A model generated the notes under the pieces. The model did no database searches. It had not been told where the DNA came from and saw only the letters and a list, made by a program, of their open reading frames with translations. The position numbers and the translations under genes are program-made. From assembly GCF_014208105.1 (NCBI RefSeq), contig NZ_JACHMQ010000001.1:2914001-2978000 (forward strand): 64,000 nucleotides of DNA. Direction: 5' to 3'. Shown here piece by piece: positions 56,438-64,000 of this stretch; within the stretch, counting starts at the first letter, position 1, and each line of letters begins with the position of its first letter. This DNA is from Actinomadura coerulea. Lineage in GTDB: Bacteria > Actinomycetota > Actinomycetes > Streptosporangiales > Streptosporangiaceae.

Positions 56438-57889
56438 TCAGGCCTTGAACGCGGCGCGCTCCTCCGCCGGGGCGGCCTGCCCGGCCGCGGCGGTGACCGA
56501 GCGCCCGCGCCCGGGGATGGCCAGCGCGATGATCCCGGCGAGCAGCGCCACACCGCAGCCGATCAGCAGGCCGGCGCGGAAGCCGTCCTCGGACGGCAGC
56601 ACGTGCCCGCCGAGGTCGATGGTCATCTGGGACAGCACGACCCCGACCACGGCCGCCGACACCGAGGTGCCGACCGAGCGCATCAGCGTGTTGAAGCTGT
56701 TGGCCGAGGCGGTCTCCGACCGCGGCACCGCGCCCATGATGAGGGCCGGCATCGCGCCGTAGGCGAGGCCGACGCCCATGCCGCAGATCGCCGTGACGAT
56801 CATCAGCCCCCACGGGGCCCCGATCAGCAGGGTGGACGACCCGTACCCGAGCGCGATCACCAGGCTCCCGGCGACCAGGGTGATCTTGGGCCCGCGGGCC
56901 GCCGAGAGCCGGGCGCCGAGCGGGGACACCGCCATCATCAGCAGGCCGGACGGCACCATCCACAGGCCCGCGGCGACCATCGACTGGCCGAGCCCGTAGC
57001 CGGTCGCCTCCGGCAGCTGGAGCAGCTGCGGGACGATCAGCGACTGGGCGTACATCGAGAACCCGACGACGACCGAGGCGGCGTTGGTGAGCAGCACCTG
57101 GGTGCGCGCGGTGACGCGCAGGTCGACCAGCGGGTCGCGGGTCCGCAGCTCCCACCAGCCCCACGCCAGCAGGACGACGACCGTGGCGGCGAACAGCCCG
57201 ATGGTCGTGCCGCTCGTCCAGCCCCAGTCGGCGCCCTTGGAGACGCCGAGCAGCAGGCACACGAGGCCGGCCCCGAGTCCGACCGCCCCCACGGCGTCGA
57301 AGCGGCCCCTGGCCTGGACGGGGGTGGCCGGCACCAGCAGGTAGATCAGCGTGGCGACGAGCGCGCTCATCGCGGCCGAGCCCCAGAACAGCACCCGCCA
57401 GCTCATGTTGTCCGCGATGACGGCCGCCAGCGGCAGGCCGAACGCCCCGCCGATGCCCATGGAGGAGCTCAGCAGCGCGATCGAGGAGCCGAGCCGCTCG
57501 GGCGGCAGCAGGTCGCGCAGCGCGCTGATGCCGAGCGGGATCATGCCCATGCCGACGCCCTGCAGGCCCCGGCCGACGACCATCGGGATCAGCGAGCCGG
57601 ACAGCGCGCAGACCACCGACCCGGCGATGAGGGGCACCATGCAGACCAGCAGCATCCGGCGCTTGCCGTACAGGTCTCCGAGCCGTCCGATCATCGGCAT
57701 GGCGACCGCGGAGGCCAGCAGCGTCGCGGTGACCACCCAGGTCGCGTTGGAGGCCGAGGTGTGCAGCAGCCGCGGCAGCTCGGCGATCAGCGGCACCACG
57801 AGGGTCTGCATGAACGCGGCGACGATGCCGCCCACGGCGAGAACGCCGACGATCCCGCCGGGTCGGACGGCGGGCGCGGACTCGTCCAC
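56438..57889 (-). CDS. MFS transporter, DHA2 family
   Basis: 483 residues with about 14 membrane helices: FMQTLVVPLIAELPRLLHTSASNATWVVTATLLASAV, motif A IGRLGDLYGKRRM, and motif C-like SSMGIGGAFGLPLAAVI. A drug/metabolite-proton antiporter by family. The start is GTG 57889 with AAGGGATG upstream. Divergent from a MarR gene; promoter TTGTGT-N17-TATGGT overlaps a long inverted repeat, so repression by that MarR protein is likely. Confidence 0.93.
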   Translation of the reverse strand: MDESAPAVRPGGIVGVLAVGGIVAAFMQTLVVPLIAELPRLLHTSASNATWVVTATLLASAVAMPMIGRLGDLYGKRRMLLVCMVPLIAGSVVCALSGSLIPMVVGRGLQGVGMGMIPLGISALRDLLPPERLGSSIALLSSSMGIGGAFGLPLAAVIADNMSWRVLFWGSAAMSALVATLIYLLVPATPVQARGRFDAVGAVGLGAGLVCLLLGVSKGADWGWTSGTTIGLFAATVVVLLAWGWWELRTRDPLVDLRVTARTQVLLTNAASVVVGFSMYAQSLIVPQLLQLPEATGYGLGQSMVAAGLWMVPSGLLMMAVSPLGARLSAARGPKITLVAGSLVIALGYGSSTLLIGAPWGLMIVTAICGMGVGLAYGAMPALIMGAVPRSETASANSFNTLMRSVGTSVSAAVVGVVLSQMTIDLGGHVLPSEDGFRAGLLIGCGVALLAGIIALAIPGRGRSVTAAAGQAAPAEERAAFKA

Positions 57890-57920
57890 GTGACATCCCT
57901 TCTGTCGGGTCGGGGAACCT

Positions 57921-57969
57921 GTGCACCATACATACGATGTGGTGGATACACAACTTATGTACGGTGCAC
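57921..57969. promoter_or_regulatory. 14-bp inverted repeats over the efflux-gene promoter (MarR operator)
   Basis: GTGCACCATACATA (57921-57934) and TATGTACGGTGCAC (57956-57969) are inverted copies matching at 13 of 14 positions, 21 bp apart. On the minus strand the -10 TATGGT (57925-57930) of the transporter falls inside one arm, and the -35 TTGTGT (57948-57953) lies between the arms, spacer 17 bp. Confidence 0.7.
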
Positions 57970-58046
57970 ATCCCTGTGGTAGTCATGGGGTGCGAGCATC
58001 GAGGCAGGAGCGACCCGGGCGGACCGCGCACGGGAGAAGGACCGGC

Positions 58047-58499
58047 ATGCACAAGCCCACGGAACTGATCGAGTACGAGACCATGCTGCTCGGGCGGCAC
58101 AGCCTGGCCACCCGCCGCTCCCGGCGCGAGGGCGGGCTGCTGGAGCGCAGCGCCTACATCCTGCTCAGCCGCATCCGCATCGAGGGCCCCATGTCGATCC
58201 GGCAGCTCAGCGAGGCGTTCGACCTGGACCCCTCGACGCTGAACCGGCAGACCTCGGCCATGCTGCGCGACGGCCTCGTCGAGCGCATCCCCGACCCGGC
58301 CGGCGGCATCGCCCGCAAGTTCCGCATCACCGCCGAGGGCGAGCGCCGCCTCGACAGCGAGCGCGGCCAGATCACCGCGGGCATCGACAAGATCATGTCG
58401 GAGTGGACGGCGGAGGAGGTCGAGGCCTTCGCCTCCTTCCTGCAGCGCTTCAACACCGACATCGAGCGCCTCGCCGGAAGCCCCTGGCCCCGTCCCTGA
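58047..58499 (+). CDS. MarR family transcriptional regulator
   Basis: 150 residues with a winged helix-turn-helix: LERSAYILLSRIRIEGPMSIRQLSEAFDLDPSTLNRQTSAMLRDGLVERIPDPAGGIARKFRITAEGERRLDSER. GGGAGAAGG is 6 bases before ATG 58047; the longer frame from 57921 runs through the operator and is not coding. Divergent from the DHA2 efflux gene; the classical MarR-pump pairing suggests release of repression by the pump's substrates. Confidence 0.93.
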   Translation: MHKPTELIEYETMLLGRHSLATRRSRREGGLLERSAYILLSRIRIEGPMSIRQLSEAFDLDPSTLNRQTSAMLRDGLVERIPDPAGGIARKFRITAEGERRLDSERGQITAGIDKIMSEWTAEEVEAFASFLQRFNTDIERLAGSPWPRP

Positions 58500-58540
58500 C
58501 CGGGCGGGAGGCCCGTCCTCGGCGCCGATAGCCTGGGTCG

Positions 58541-59407
58541 ATGCGCCTAGGTGTGAACGTCCCCAACTTCGGCCCCGGCACCGACCCGGGAGTCCTGCGG
58601 CAGTGGGCGCGGACGGTCGAGGGCCTCGGCTTCGACCTGCTCATGGTCTCCGACCACGTCGCGATCACGGGTGACGTCGCCGCGCAGTACCCGGCCCCGT
58701 TCTACGAGCCGTTCACCACGCTGTCCTGGCTGGCCGGCGTGACGGAGCGGGTGCGGCTCGGCACCACCGTGCTGGTCGTCCCGTACCGGCATCCGCTGCT
58801 CGTCGCCCGCATGGCCGCCAACCTCAACGACCTGAGCGGCGGGCGGCTCGTCCTCGGCGCCGGGGTCGGCTGGGCCCGCGAGGAGTTCGCGGCGCTCGGC
58901 GTCCCGTTCACCCGGCGCGGCGCCCTCACCGACGAGTACCTCCAGGCGATCCGCGCCGCGTGGGAGGACGAGGGCGACTACCGCGCGGGGCGCATCCCGC
59001 TCTGGGTCGGCGGCAACAGCGACGCCGCGCTCCGGCGGGCCGTGCGCATCGGCGACGCGTGGCACCCCCTGCGCTTCACCCTTCCCTGGCTCCGCGGCGC
59101 GCTGGAGCGGTTGAAGGCCGTCGCGGACGAGCAGGGACGTCCGGTGCCCGCCCTGGAGCCCCGCATCGCCCTGCGCCTCACGCCCTCCCCCGTCACCGGC
59201 CCTGACCGGCTCGCCGGCGAGGGCACCGTGGAGCAGGTCGCGGGCGACCTGGAGCAGTTGCGGCTGCTGGGCGCGGGCACGGTCCTCCTCGATCCCTTCA
59301 ACGGCGATCCGGAGGAGACCCTGCGCCCCGGCGACGCCTGGCGGGATCTCGCGGCGGTCGCCGCCGTGCACGGCGCGGCGGACGCCGCGCCGGACGCCGC
59401 CGGGTGA
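58541..59407 (+). CDS. LLM class F420-dependent oxidoreductase
   Basis: 288 residues of the luciferase-like family: MRLGVNVPNFGPGTDPGVLRQWARTVEGLGFDLLMVSDHVAIT, LGTTVLVVPYRHPLLVARMAANLNDLSGGRLVLGAGVGWAREEFAALGVPFTRRG and IPLWVGGNSDAALRRAVRIGDAWHPL. F420 dependence is inferred from the TIGR03619-like pattern. TAGCCT (58529-58534) sits 6 bases before the ATG with no ribosome site, so a leaderless mRNA is likely. Monocistronic. Confidence 0.9.
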   Translation: MRLGVNVPNFGPGTDPGVLRQWARTVEGLGFDLLMVSDHVAITGDVAAQYPAPFYEPFTTLSWLAGVTERVRLGTTVLVVPYRHPLLVARMAANLNDLSGGRLVLGAGVGWAREEFAALGVPFTRRGALTDEYLQAIRAAWEDEGDYRAGRIPLWVGGNSDAALRRAVRIGDAWHPLRFTLPWLRGALERLKAVADEQGRPVPALEPRIALRLTPSPVTGPDRLAGEGTVEQVAGDLEQLRLLGAGTVLLDPFNGDPEETLRPGDAWRDLAAVAAVHGAADAAPDAAG

Positions 59408-59455
59408 TCCAGGAGACCCCGGGACCGGGCATGTCCGCGGTCCGTCCACCCGGTT

Positions 59456-59477
59456 AACGATCAGTGAAGTTATCGTT
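59456..59477 (+). promoter_or_regulatory. Inverted repeat upstream of uppP
   Basis: AACGAT (59456-59461) and ATCGTT (59472-59477) with a 10-base centre, about 80 bp before uppP. TAGGCT (59509-59514) further on could be its -10. The gap 59408-59553 otherwise shows nothing. Confidence 0.3.
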
Positions 59478-59553
59478 CCCGTCACGGGACCCGGCCGCGG
59501 CGCGGCAGTAGGCTCGGCGCGAAGCCAGCGCAGGTCGGAGAGGAACCGGGTCC

Positions 59554-60390
59554 TTGAGCGTGATCAATGTGGGGCAGGCGATCGTCCTCGGGATCGTGGA
59601 GGGCCTGACCGAGTTCCTCCCGGTCTCCTCGACCGGGCACCTGAAGATCACCGAGGGTCTGATGGACATCCCGGTGGACGACAAGGCCGTGGTCGGGTTC
59701 ACCGCGGTGATCCAGGTCGGCGCGATCGCGGCGGTGCTGGTGTACTTCTTCGCCGACATCGTCCGGATCGTCAAGGCGTGGGGCGTCGGGATCGCCCGGC
59801 CGTCCGAGCGCTACCACCACGACTACAAGTTCGCCTGGTGGGTCGTCTACGCCACCATCCCGGTCGTGATCGTCGGGGTCGCGGCCAAGCCGCTCATCGA
59901 GGGCCCGCTCGCCTCCCTGTGGGTGGTCGCCGGGTCGCTGATCGGCGGCAGCGCCGTGATGTTCGCGGCCGACCGGCTCGGAAAGCACAAGCGCGGCGAG
60001 GACGACACGTCCCTCACCGACGCGATGCTGATCGGCTCCTCGCAGATCCTCGCCCTGCTGTTCCCCGGTTTCTCCCGGTCGGGCGCGACGATGTCGACCG
60101 GGCTCATGCTCGGCCTCGACCGGGTCGCCGCGACCCGCCTGTCGTTCTTCATGGGCATCCCCGCGCTGACCGGCGCCGGCATCTACGAACTGCCGTCCGC
60201 GCTCGGCTCGGGCGCCGGCGTCCTGCCGCTCGCGGTGGGCACGCTGGTGTCGTTCGTCGTGGCCTACGCCTCCATCGCCTGGCTGCTGCGGTTCGTGGCA
60301 CGGCACAGCTTCACCTCGTTCGTGGTCTACCGGATCGTCGTCGGCCTCCTGCTGTTCGGCCTGCTCGGCGCGGGGACGTTGAACGCCTGA
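59554..60390 (+). CDS. uppP: Undecaprenyl-diphosphatase
   Basis: 278 residues, eight membrane helices, BacA/UppP family. Both catalytic-region motifs are present: EGLTEFLPVSSTGHL (about residues 16-30) and PGFSRSGATMSTGL (about 171-184). It dephosphorylates undecaprenyl pyrophosphate to recycle the cell-wall lipid carrier and can give bacitracin tolerance when overproduced. TTG 59554 is 8 bases from GGAGAGGAA; GTG 59560 is the alternative. Confidence 0.96.
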   Translation: MSVINVGQAIVLGIVEGLTEFLPVSSTGHLKITEGLMDIPVDDKAVVGFTAVIQVGAIAAVLVYFFADIVRIVKAWGVGIARPSERYHHDYKFAWWVVYATIPVVIVGVAAKPLIEGPLASLWVVAGSLIGGSAVMFAADRLGKHKRGEDDTSLTDAMLIGSSQILALLFPGFSRSGATMSTGLMLGLDRVAATRLSFFMGIPALTGAGIYELPSALGSGAGVLPLAVGTLVSFVVAYASIAWLLRFVARHSFTSFVVYRIVVGLLLFGLLGAGTLNA

Positions 60391-60480
60391 GCCTCGCGGG
60401 GTAGGAGAGACTGTCACGGTCCGCACGCCGGCGGGAGCACGGCGTGTGCTCTCACCCCGCTGAGGAACGGAGCGCCGAGC

Positions 60481-61224
60481 ATGGAAGACGCGATGTGGGC
60501 CGGAACGGTCTCCATCACCGGGTACGGGAACGACGTGCTGGAGGCGTACCTGGCGCGGCCGCTGGGCGACGCCCCGCGCGGCGGCGTCGTGGTGATCCAC
60601 CACATGCCCGGCTACGACCCCGGCACCAAGGAGTTCGTCCGGACGTTCGCCGCGCACGGGTTCGCCGCGATCGCCCCGAACCTGTACTCGCGCGAGGGCG
60701 CGGGAGTCAGCCCGGACGACCAGGCGGCCGCCGCCCGCGCCAAGGGCGGCGTCCCGGACGAGCAGCTCGTCGGCGACGTCGCCGGGGCCGCCGCGCATCT
60801 GAACTCGCTCGACCACGCCAACGGCCGCGTCGGTGTGATCGGCCACTGCTCGGGCGGGCGGCACGCGTTCCTCGCCGCCTGCGAGCTGGACCTCGACGCG
60901 GCCGTCGACTGCTACGGCGCCTTCGTCGTCGACGACCCGCCCGAGGACTACCCGACCTCCGCCCGGTCGATCGTCTCCAGGGCGCCCGGCCTGTCGTGCC
61001 CGCTGCTCGGCCTGTTCGGCGAGGAGGACCGGTTCCCCGCGCCCGAGGAGGTCGCCGCGCTGGACGCCGAGCTGACCAGGCTCGGCAAGGAGCACGAGTT
61101 CCACACCTACCCCGGCGCGGGGCACGCGTTCTTCGCCGTGGAACGGCCCGCGTTCCGTCCCGCCGCCGCCAAGGACGGCTGGCAGAGGATCTTCGCCTTC
61201 TTCGACCGCCACCTGGGCGCCTGA
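60481..61224 (+). CDS. Dienelactone hydrolase family protein
   Basis: 247 residues, alpha/beta hydrolase of the DLH type. The triad is visible as C123 (GHCSGGRHA), D183 (GEEDRFP) and H215 (GAGHAFF). The opening region GGVVVIHHMPGYDPGTKEFVRTFAAHGFAAIAPNLYSREG is typical. Known members hydrolyse dienelactones of chlorocatechol breakdown, but many have other carboxyl-ester substrates. It is followed 11 bp later by a DUF6295-like gene, apparently cotranscribed. Confidence 0.9.
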   Translation: MEDAMWAGTVSITGYGNDVLEAYLARPLGDAPRGGVVVIHHMPGYDPGTKEFVRTFAAHGFAAIAPNLYSREGAGVSPDDQAAAARAKGGVPDEQLVGDVAGAAAHLNSLDHANGRVGVIGHCSGGRHAFLAACELDLDAAVDCYGAFVVDDPPEDYPTSARSIVSRAPGLSCPLLGLFGEEDRFPAPEEVAALDAELTRLGKEHEFHTYPGAGHAFFAVERPAFRPAAAKDGWQRIFAFFDRHLGA

Positions 61225-61235
61225 GAGGAGACCCC

Positions 61236-61508
61236 ATGTGCACCTACCAGACGGTGACGATGGAGCTGGACGGCGCCGCGAAGGGCGCGAGCGGCTGGTT
61301 CACGCTGACCGGCGGCGCGGTCTACGTCGACCACCCGTACCACGCCTGCCACGAGCACACCGTGAACATCGACTTCACCAACGCCGGGGAGGGACCCTCC
61401 GCACGCGTCGCGGTGGAGCTGACCGAAGAATCGGCCCTGGCGCTCGTCGAGGCCGTCCAGGCGGCCCTCGCCGCCGCCCCTCCCGGCCTCGCCTCGACCG
61501 CCGGCTGA
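61236..61508 (+). CDS. DUF6295-like small protein
   Basis: 90 residues: MCTYQTVTMELDGAAKGASGWFTLTGGAVYVDHPYHACHEHTVNIDFTN, then ARVAVELTEESALALVEAVQAAL. It contains His-rich DHPYHACHEH, which could bind metal. The pattern matches what I recall of the actinobacterial DUF6295 family, often next to a dienelactone hydrolase gene; function unknown. GAGAGGAG precedes ATG 61236. Confidence 0.7.
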   Translation: MCTYQTVTMELDGAAKGASGWFTLTGGAVYVDHPYHACHEHTVNIDFTNAGEGPSARVAVELTEESALALVEAVQAALAAAPPGLASTAG

Positions 61509-61629
61509 AATGAGGATTTGCTGCACGGTCATTTAAGGAAAGGCCGAAACAGGCGGGACGCGTCCGTTTCCAGGTGAATTGGCGGTATGGCGCCACGACC
61601 CCTTACGTTGGCATCGTCGCTCATCGCAT

Positions 61630-61649
61630 ACATGTCGTTACGGACATGT
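61630..61649. promoter_or_regulatory. ACATGTC-N6-GACATGT operator-like repeat before the P450
   Basis: Perfect 7-bp inverted repeat with centre GTTACG, ending 26 bp before the P450 start. TTGGCA (61608-61613) lies upstream as a possible -35; a convincing -10 was not found. Confidence 0.4.
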
Positions 61650-61675
61650 TCCATATCCGCTTGGAGAGGACCTCA

Positions 61676-62890
61676 ATGGAGATCCCGCTCGTCATCGACC
61701 CCGCCGGCAGCGACGTCCAGGGAGAGGCCGCGAAGCTGCGGGCGCGGGGGCCGGTGACCCCGGTGGAACTGCCCGGCGGCGTCGTCGCCTGGGCGGTGAC
61801 CGGCCAGGAGCAGCTCAAAAGACTGCTGGCCGACCCGCGGGTGTCCAAGGACCCGAACCTGCACTGGACGAAATGGATCGACGGCGAGATCGCCGAGGAC
61901 TGGCCGCTGAGCCTGTGGGTCTCGGTGCGGAACATGTTCACCGCCTACGGCGACGACCACCGGCGGCTCCGCACGATCATCTCGCGGGCGTTCACCCCGC
62001 GCCGCACCGAGGCGCTGCGGCCGGACGTCGAGGAGATCACCCGGTCGCTCCTGGACGGCCTGGCCGCCTCTCCCGGAGGCCGCGCCGACCTGCGCGAGGC
62101 GTTCGCCTACCCGCTGCCCATCGAGGTGATCTGCCGGCTGTTCGGCGTCCCCGACGAGACCCGGCCCGCGCTGCGCCGCTGCGTGGACGGCGTGTTCAAC
62201 ACGGCGCTGACCGCCGAGGAGGCCTTCGCCAACCAGACCGAGATGTACGGCATCCTCCAGGACTTCGTGGCGTTCCGGCGCCGCGAGCCCGCCGACGACC
62301 TGGCCGGCGTGCTCATCTCCTCCCGCGACGAGGACGGCTCGCGGCTGAGCGAGCAGGAGCTGGTCGACACGCTGATCCTGATGATCTCCGCCGGGCACGA
62401 GACGACGGTGAACCTGCTCGACCAGGCGATCACGGCGCTGCTGACGCACCCGGACCAGTACGCGCTCGTCCGGTCCGGCGAGGTGCCGTGGACGGAGGTC
62501 ATCGAGGAGGCGCTGCGCTGGCAGGCGCCGGTCGCGAACCTGCCGCTGCGCTACGCCGTGGAGGACATCGACGTCGACGGCGTGACGATCGGCAAGGGCG
62601 AGGCGATCCTCGCCGTCTACGCCGCCGCGGGACGCGACCTCGCCCTGCACGGCGACGACGCCGACCTGTTCGACGTCAGGCGGGCGAACAAGGAGCACAT
62701 CGCGTTCGGGCACGGCGTGCACTACTGCGTCGGCTCCCACCTCGCGCGCCTGGAGGCCGAGATCGCGCTGCCGGCGCTCTTCGGCCGCTTCCCGGACATG
62801 GCGCTCGCCGTCGACCCCGCCGAGCTGCGTCCGGTCGAGTCGTTCATCTCCAACGGCCACCGGGCCCTGCCGGTCGTGCTCGGTTCCTGA
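61676..62890 (+). CDS. Cytochrome P450
   Basis: 404 residues, a typical soluble bacterial P450. I-helix AGHETT (239-244), ExxR at E278-R281 (EALR), and haem loop FGHGVHYCVG with C351. The N-terminal WIDGEIAEDWPLSLWVSVRNMFTAYGDDHRRLRTIISRAFTPRR block places it with the actinomycete CYP105/107-type group; the substrate cannot be told. GGAGAGGA lies 6 bases before ATG 61676. No ferredoxin gene is adjacent. An inverted repeat upstream suggests regulation. Confidence 0.94.
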   Translation: MEIPLVIDPAGSDVQGEAAKLRARGPVTPVELPGGVVAWAVTGQEQLKRLLADPRVSKDPNLHWTKWIDGEIAEDWPLSLWVSVRNMFTAYGDDHRRLRTIISRAFTPRRTEALRPDVEEITRSLLDGLAASPGGRADLREAFAYPLPIEVICRLFGVPDETRPALRRCVDGVFNTALTAEEAFANQTEMYGILQDFVAFRRREPADDLAGVLISSRDEDGSRLSEQELVDTLILMISAGHETTVNLLDQAITALLTHPDQYALVRSGEVPWTEVIEEALRWQAPVANLPLRYAVEDIDVDGVTIGKGEAILAVYAAAGRDLALHGDDADLFDVRRANKEHIAFGHGVHYCVGSHLARLEAEIALPALFGRFPDMALAVDPAELRPVESFISNGHRALPVVLGS

Positions 62891-62899
62891 GCGCCTCCG

Positions 62900-63853
62900 C
62901 TAGCCGTCGCGGCGCGCCCGGGCCCGGCGCTTGCCCTCGTGCATCGCCTGGACCCGGGCGATCGGGATCGTGCGGCCCTGCTCGACGAGGTCGGCGGGGA
63001 CCGGCTGCGGCTCCGGCATGAGCTCCGTCCAGACGTCGCGGCCGGCGAGCAGGGCGGGGGCCGTGCGGATCGTGAAGTCCGAGGGCGCGACCCGGTCGAG
63101 CTCGTCCCAGGGCACCGGGAACGAGACGGGCGCGCCCGGACGGATCCGCGGGCTGTAGGCGGCGACGACGGTCGCGCCGCCCGCGCGGGTGGAGTCGAGG
63201 AACACCTTGCCGCCGCGGTCCTCGCGGATGAACGCCGTGGTGGCCAGGGCGGGGTCGAGCCGCTCGGCGCGGGCGGCCAGGGCGCGCGTCGCGGCGGCGA
63301 CGTCCTCGGCGCGCGTGGCGCCGTCCAGGGGCACGAACACGTGGACGCCCTTGGCGCCGCTGGTCTTCACGGCGCCCCGCAGGCCCGAGTCGTCCATCGC
63401 GCGGCGCACCAGGTGGGCGGCGGCGACCGCGGCGGCGAACGCGTCCTCGCCGGGCGGGTCGATGTCGAGGACCAGGTGGGTGGGCCTGTCCCACGTCTCG
63501 GCGCGCACGAGCGGCGGGTGGTACTCGACGGCGCGCTGATTCGCGAACCACAGCAGCGTGCGGCGGTCGTCGCACAGCGCGTAGGACACCTCCCGCTGCG
63601 AGGTCGCCGCCCACACCGCCACCGTCCGCACCCAGGACGGGGTGTACTTCGGCGTGTTCTTCTGCATGAACGGCTTCTGGCCGCGCAGCACGCGCTTGAC
63701 CGACAGCGGCCGGCCTTCGAGTTGCGGGACCAGGCATCCGGCGACGGCGTCCAGGTAGTCGACCAGGTCGCGTTTCGTCGCGTCCGCCCCCTCGAACAGG
63801 GGCTGGTCGAGGTTCGTCAGCCGAACCCCGTCACGCTCTTCTTCGGCGCTCAC
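62900..63853 (-). CDS. LigD-type polymerase/primase domain protein (NHEJ)
   Basis: 317 residues of the LigD polymerase domain (prim-pol fold) as a stand-alone protein. Metal-binding LVLDIDPPGED (D130, D132), KTSGAKGVHVFVPL, KRVLRGQKPFMQKNTPKYTPSWV and the C-terminal VSFPVPWDELDRVAPSDFTIRT are characteristic. Such proteins fill gaps with preference for ribonucleotides during Ku-dependent end joining. The start is GTG 63853 with GGAGAG just upstream; earlier ATGs give a non-conserved extension. Ku and the ligase gene are not in the window. Confidence 0.92.
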   Translation of the reverse strand: MSAEEERDGVRLTNLDQPLFEGADATKRDLVDYLDAVAGCLVPQLEGRPLSVKRVLRGQKPFMQKNTPKYTPSWVRTVAVWAATSQREVSYALCDDRRTLLWFANQRAVEYHPPLVRAETWDRPTHLVLDIDPPGEDAFAAAVAAAHLVRRAMDDSGLRGAVKTSGAKGVHVFVPLDGATRAEDVAAATRALAARAERLDPALATTAFIREDRGGKVFLDSTRAGGATVVAAYSPRIRPGAPVSFPVPWDELDRVAPSDFTIRTAPALLAGRDVWTELMPEPQPVPADLVEQGRTIPIARVQAMHEGKRRARARRDG

Positions 63854-63905
63854 CTCTCCAGCTTCGCACGCGGCGCCGACAACGCCGTGGGGTAGCGTCG
63901 CCCCC

Positions 63906-64000
63906 ATGTACGTACCGGCGCATTTCTCGGCGGACGACGCCGAGGTCAGGGAGCTGCTGGCCGGATGCGGGGCGGCGGACCTCGTCACCGCCTCCCCGCG
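63906..64000 (+). CDS. PaiB-like FMN-binding negative regulator, 5' fragment
   Basis: The first 31 codons only, cut by the window edge: MYVPAHFSADDAEVRELLAG then GAADLVTASP. This N terminus (MYVPxHF, D-x-x-LL, G-x-x-LVT) is that of FMN-binding split-barrel PaiB-type proteins. Divergent from the LigD-type gene with a 52-bp gap. Confidence 0.75.
   Translation, partial: MYVPAHFSADDAEVRELLAGCGAADLVTASP

Noticed and set aside
56334..58100. Minus-strand frame with an Ala-Trp-Gln-His-Gly peptide repeat
   Set aside because: The peptide repeat is only the translation of the 15-bp intergenic tandem repeat in a frame overlapping the DHA2 gene.

Overview
The window is high-GC (roughly 73%) actinobacterial chromosome. 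GTG and TTG starts, strong G/C third-position bias, F420/flavin-type LLM oxidoreductases, DUF2637, DUF574 methyltransferases and an aerobic cobalamin pathway with a fused CobIJ all point to a filamentous actinomycete, probably of the Streptosporangiales/Thermomonosporaceae kind (Actinomadura-like; the genus is inference). I see no insertion sequence, integrase, prophage or CRISPR array. No gap between genes exceeds 300 bp; the largest hold promoters, operators, riboswitches or terminators and are described as features.

Layout. 0-4.6 kb: degenerate hemerythrin, a lone cytochrome b (qcrB) behind CRP-like operator sites, TetR, a Crp-type regulator and a LysE exporter. 4.6-10.2 kb: DUF427, erythromycin-esterase family, AraC regulator, exported intradiol dioxygenase, DUF2637 protein, with two strong terminators. 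10.2-21.4 kb: many small regulator/enzyme pairs (DHA2 efflux, PPOX, orphan hypF, ArsR-SRPBCC, a two-component flavin monooxygenase pair, TDT transporter with LysR, YceI, UspA). 21.5-23 kb: a membrane-anchored CHAP protein followed by tRNA-Gly, tRNA-Cys and tRNA-Val. 23-30 kb: RidA-like protein, secreted beta-helix protein, EamA permease, a TetR-controlled quinone oxidoreductase with an operator array, and an amino-acid-oxidase-like flavoenzyme. 29.8-32.3 kb: a PopR/ClgR-like regulator beside a two-gene clpP operon in which one subunit has lost the catalytic serine, then a four-repeat protein behind a SigB-type promoter and a 57-residue ORF. 32.4-40 kb: GlxA-type regulator, membrane protein, DJ-1 protein, a LexA paralogue, YciI, a P450 with a CYP51-like I-helix, DUF574 methyltransferase with a probable CTG start, an LLM oxidoreductase under a KstR-like operator and a coiled-coil methyltransferase.

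40.1-56.4 kb is the functional core: cobalt uptake and aerobic (late cobalt insertion) B12 synthesis. One cobalamin riboswitch leads the operon cbtB-cbtA-histidine phosphatase-chelatase(I+D fusion)-cobO-cobB; a second leads the convergent cobN. Then cobG-cobH-cobIJ run on the plus strand, cobL-cobM-cobK on the minus strand, and cobF on the plus strand. Together they cover precorrin-3B formation through ring contraction, methylation, reduction, amidation, cobalt chelation and adenosylation; cobA, cobQ, cobD and the nucleotide-loop genes lie elsewhere. Both cobaltochelatase parts and cobalt import are B12-repressible.

56.4-64 kb: a MarR-controlled DHA2 efflux pump, LLM oxidoreductase, uppP, dienelactone hydrolase with a DUF6295-like protein, a second P450, the LigD-type polymerase domain protein, and the start of a PaiB/FMN-binding regulator cut by the window edge.
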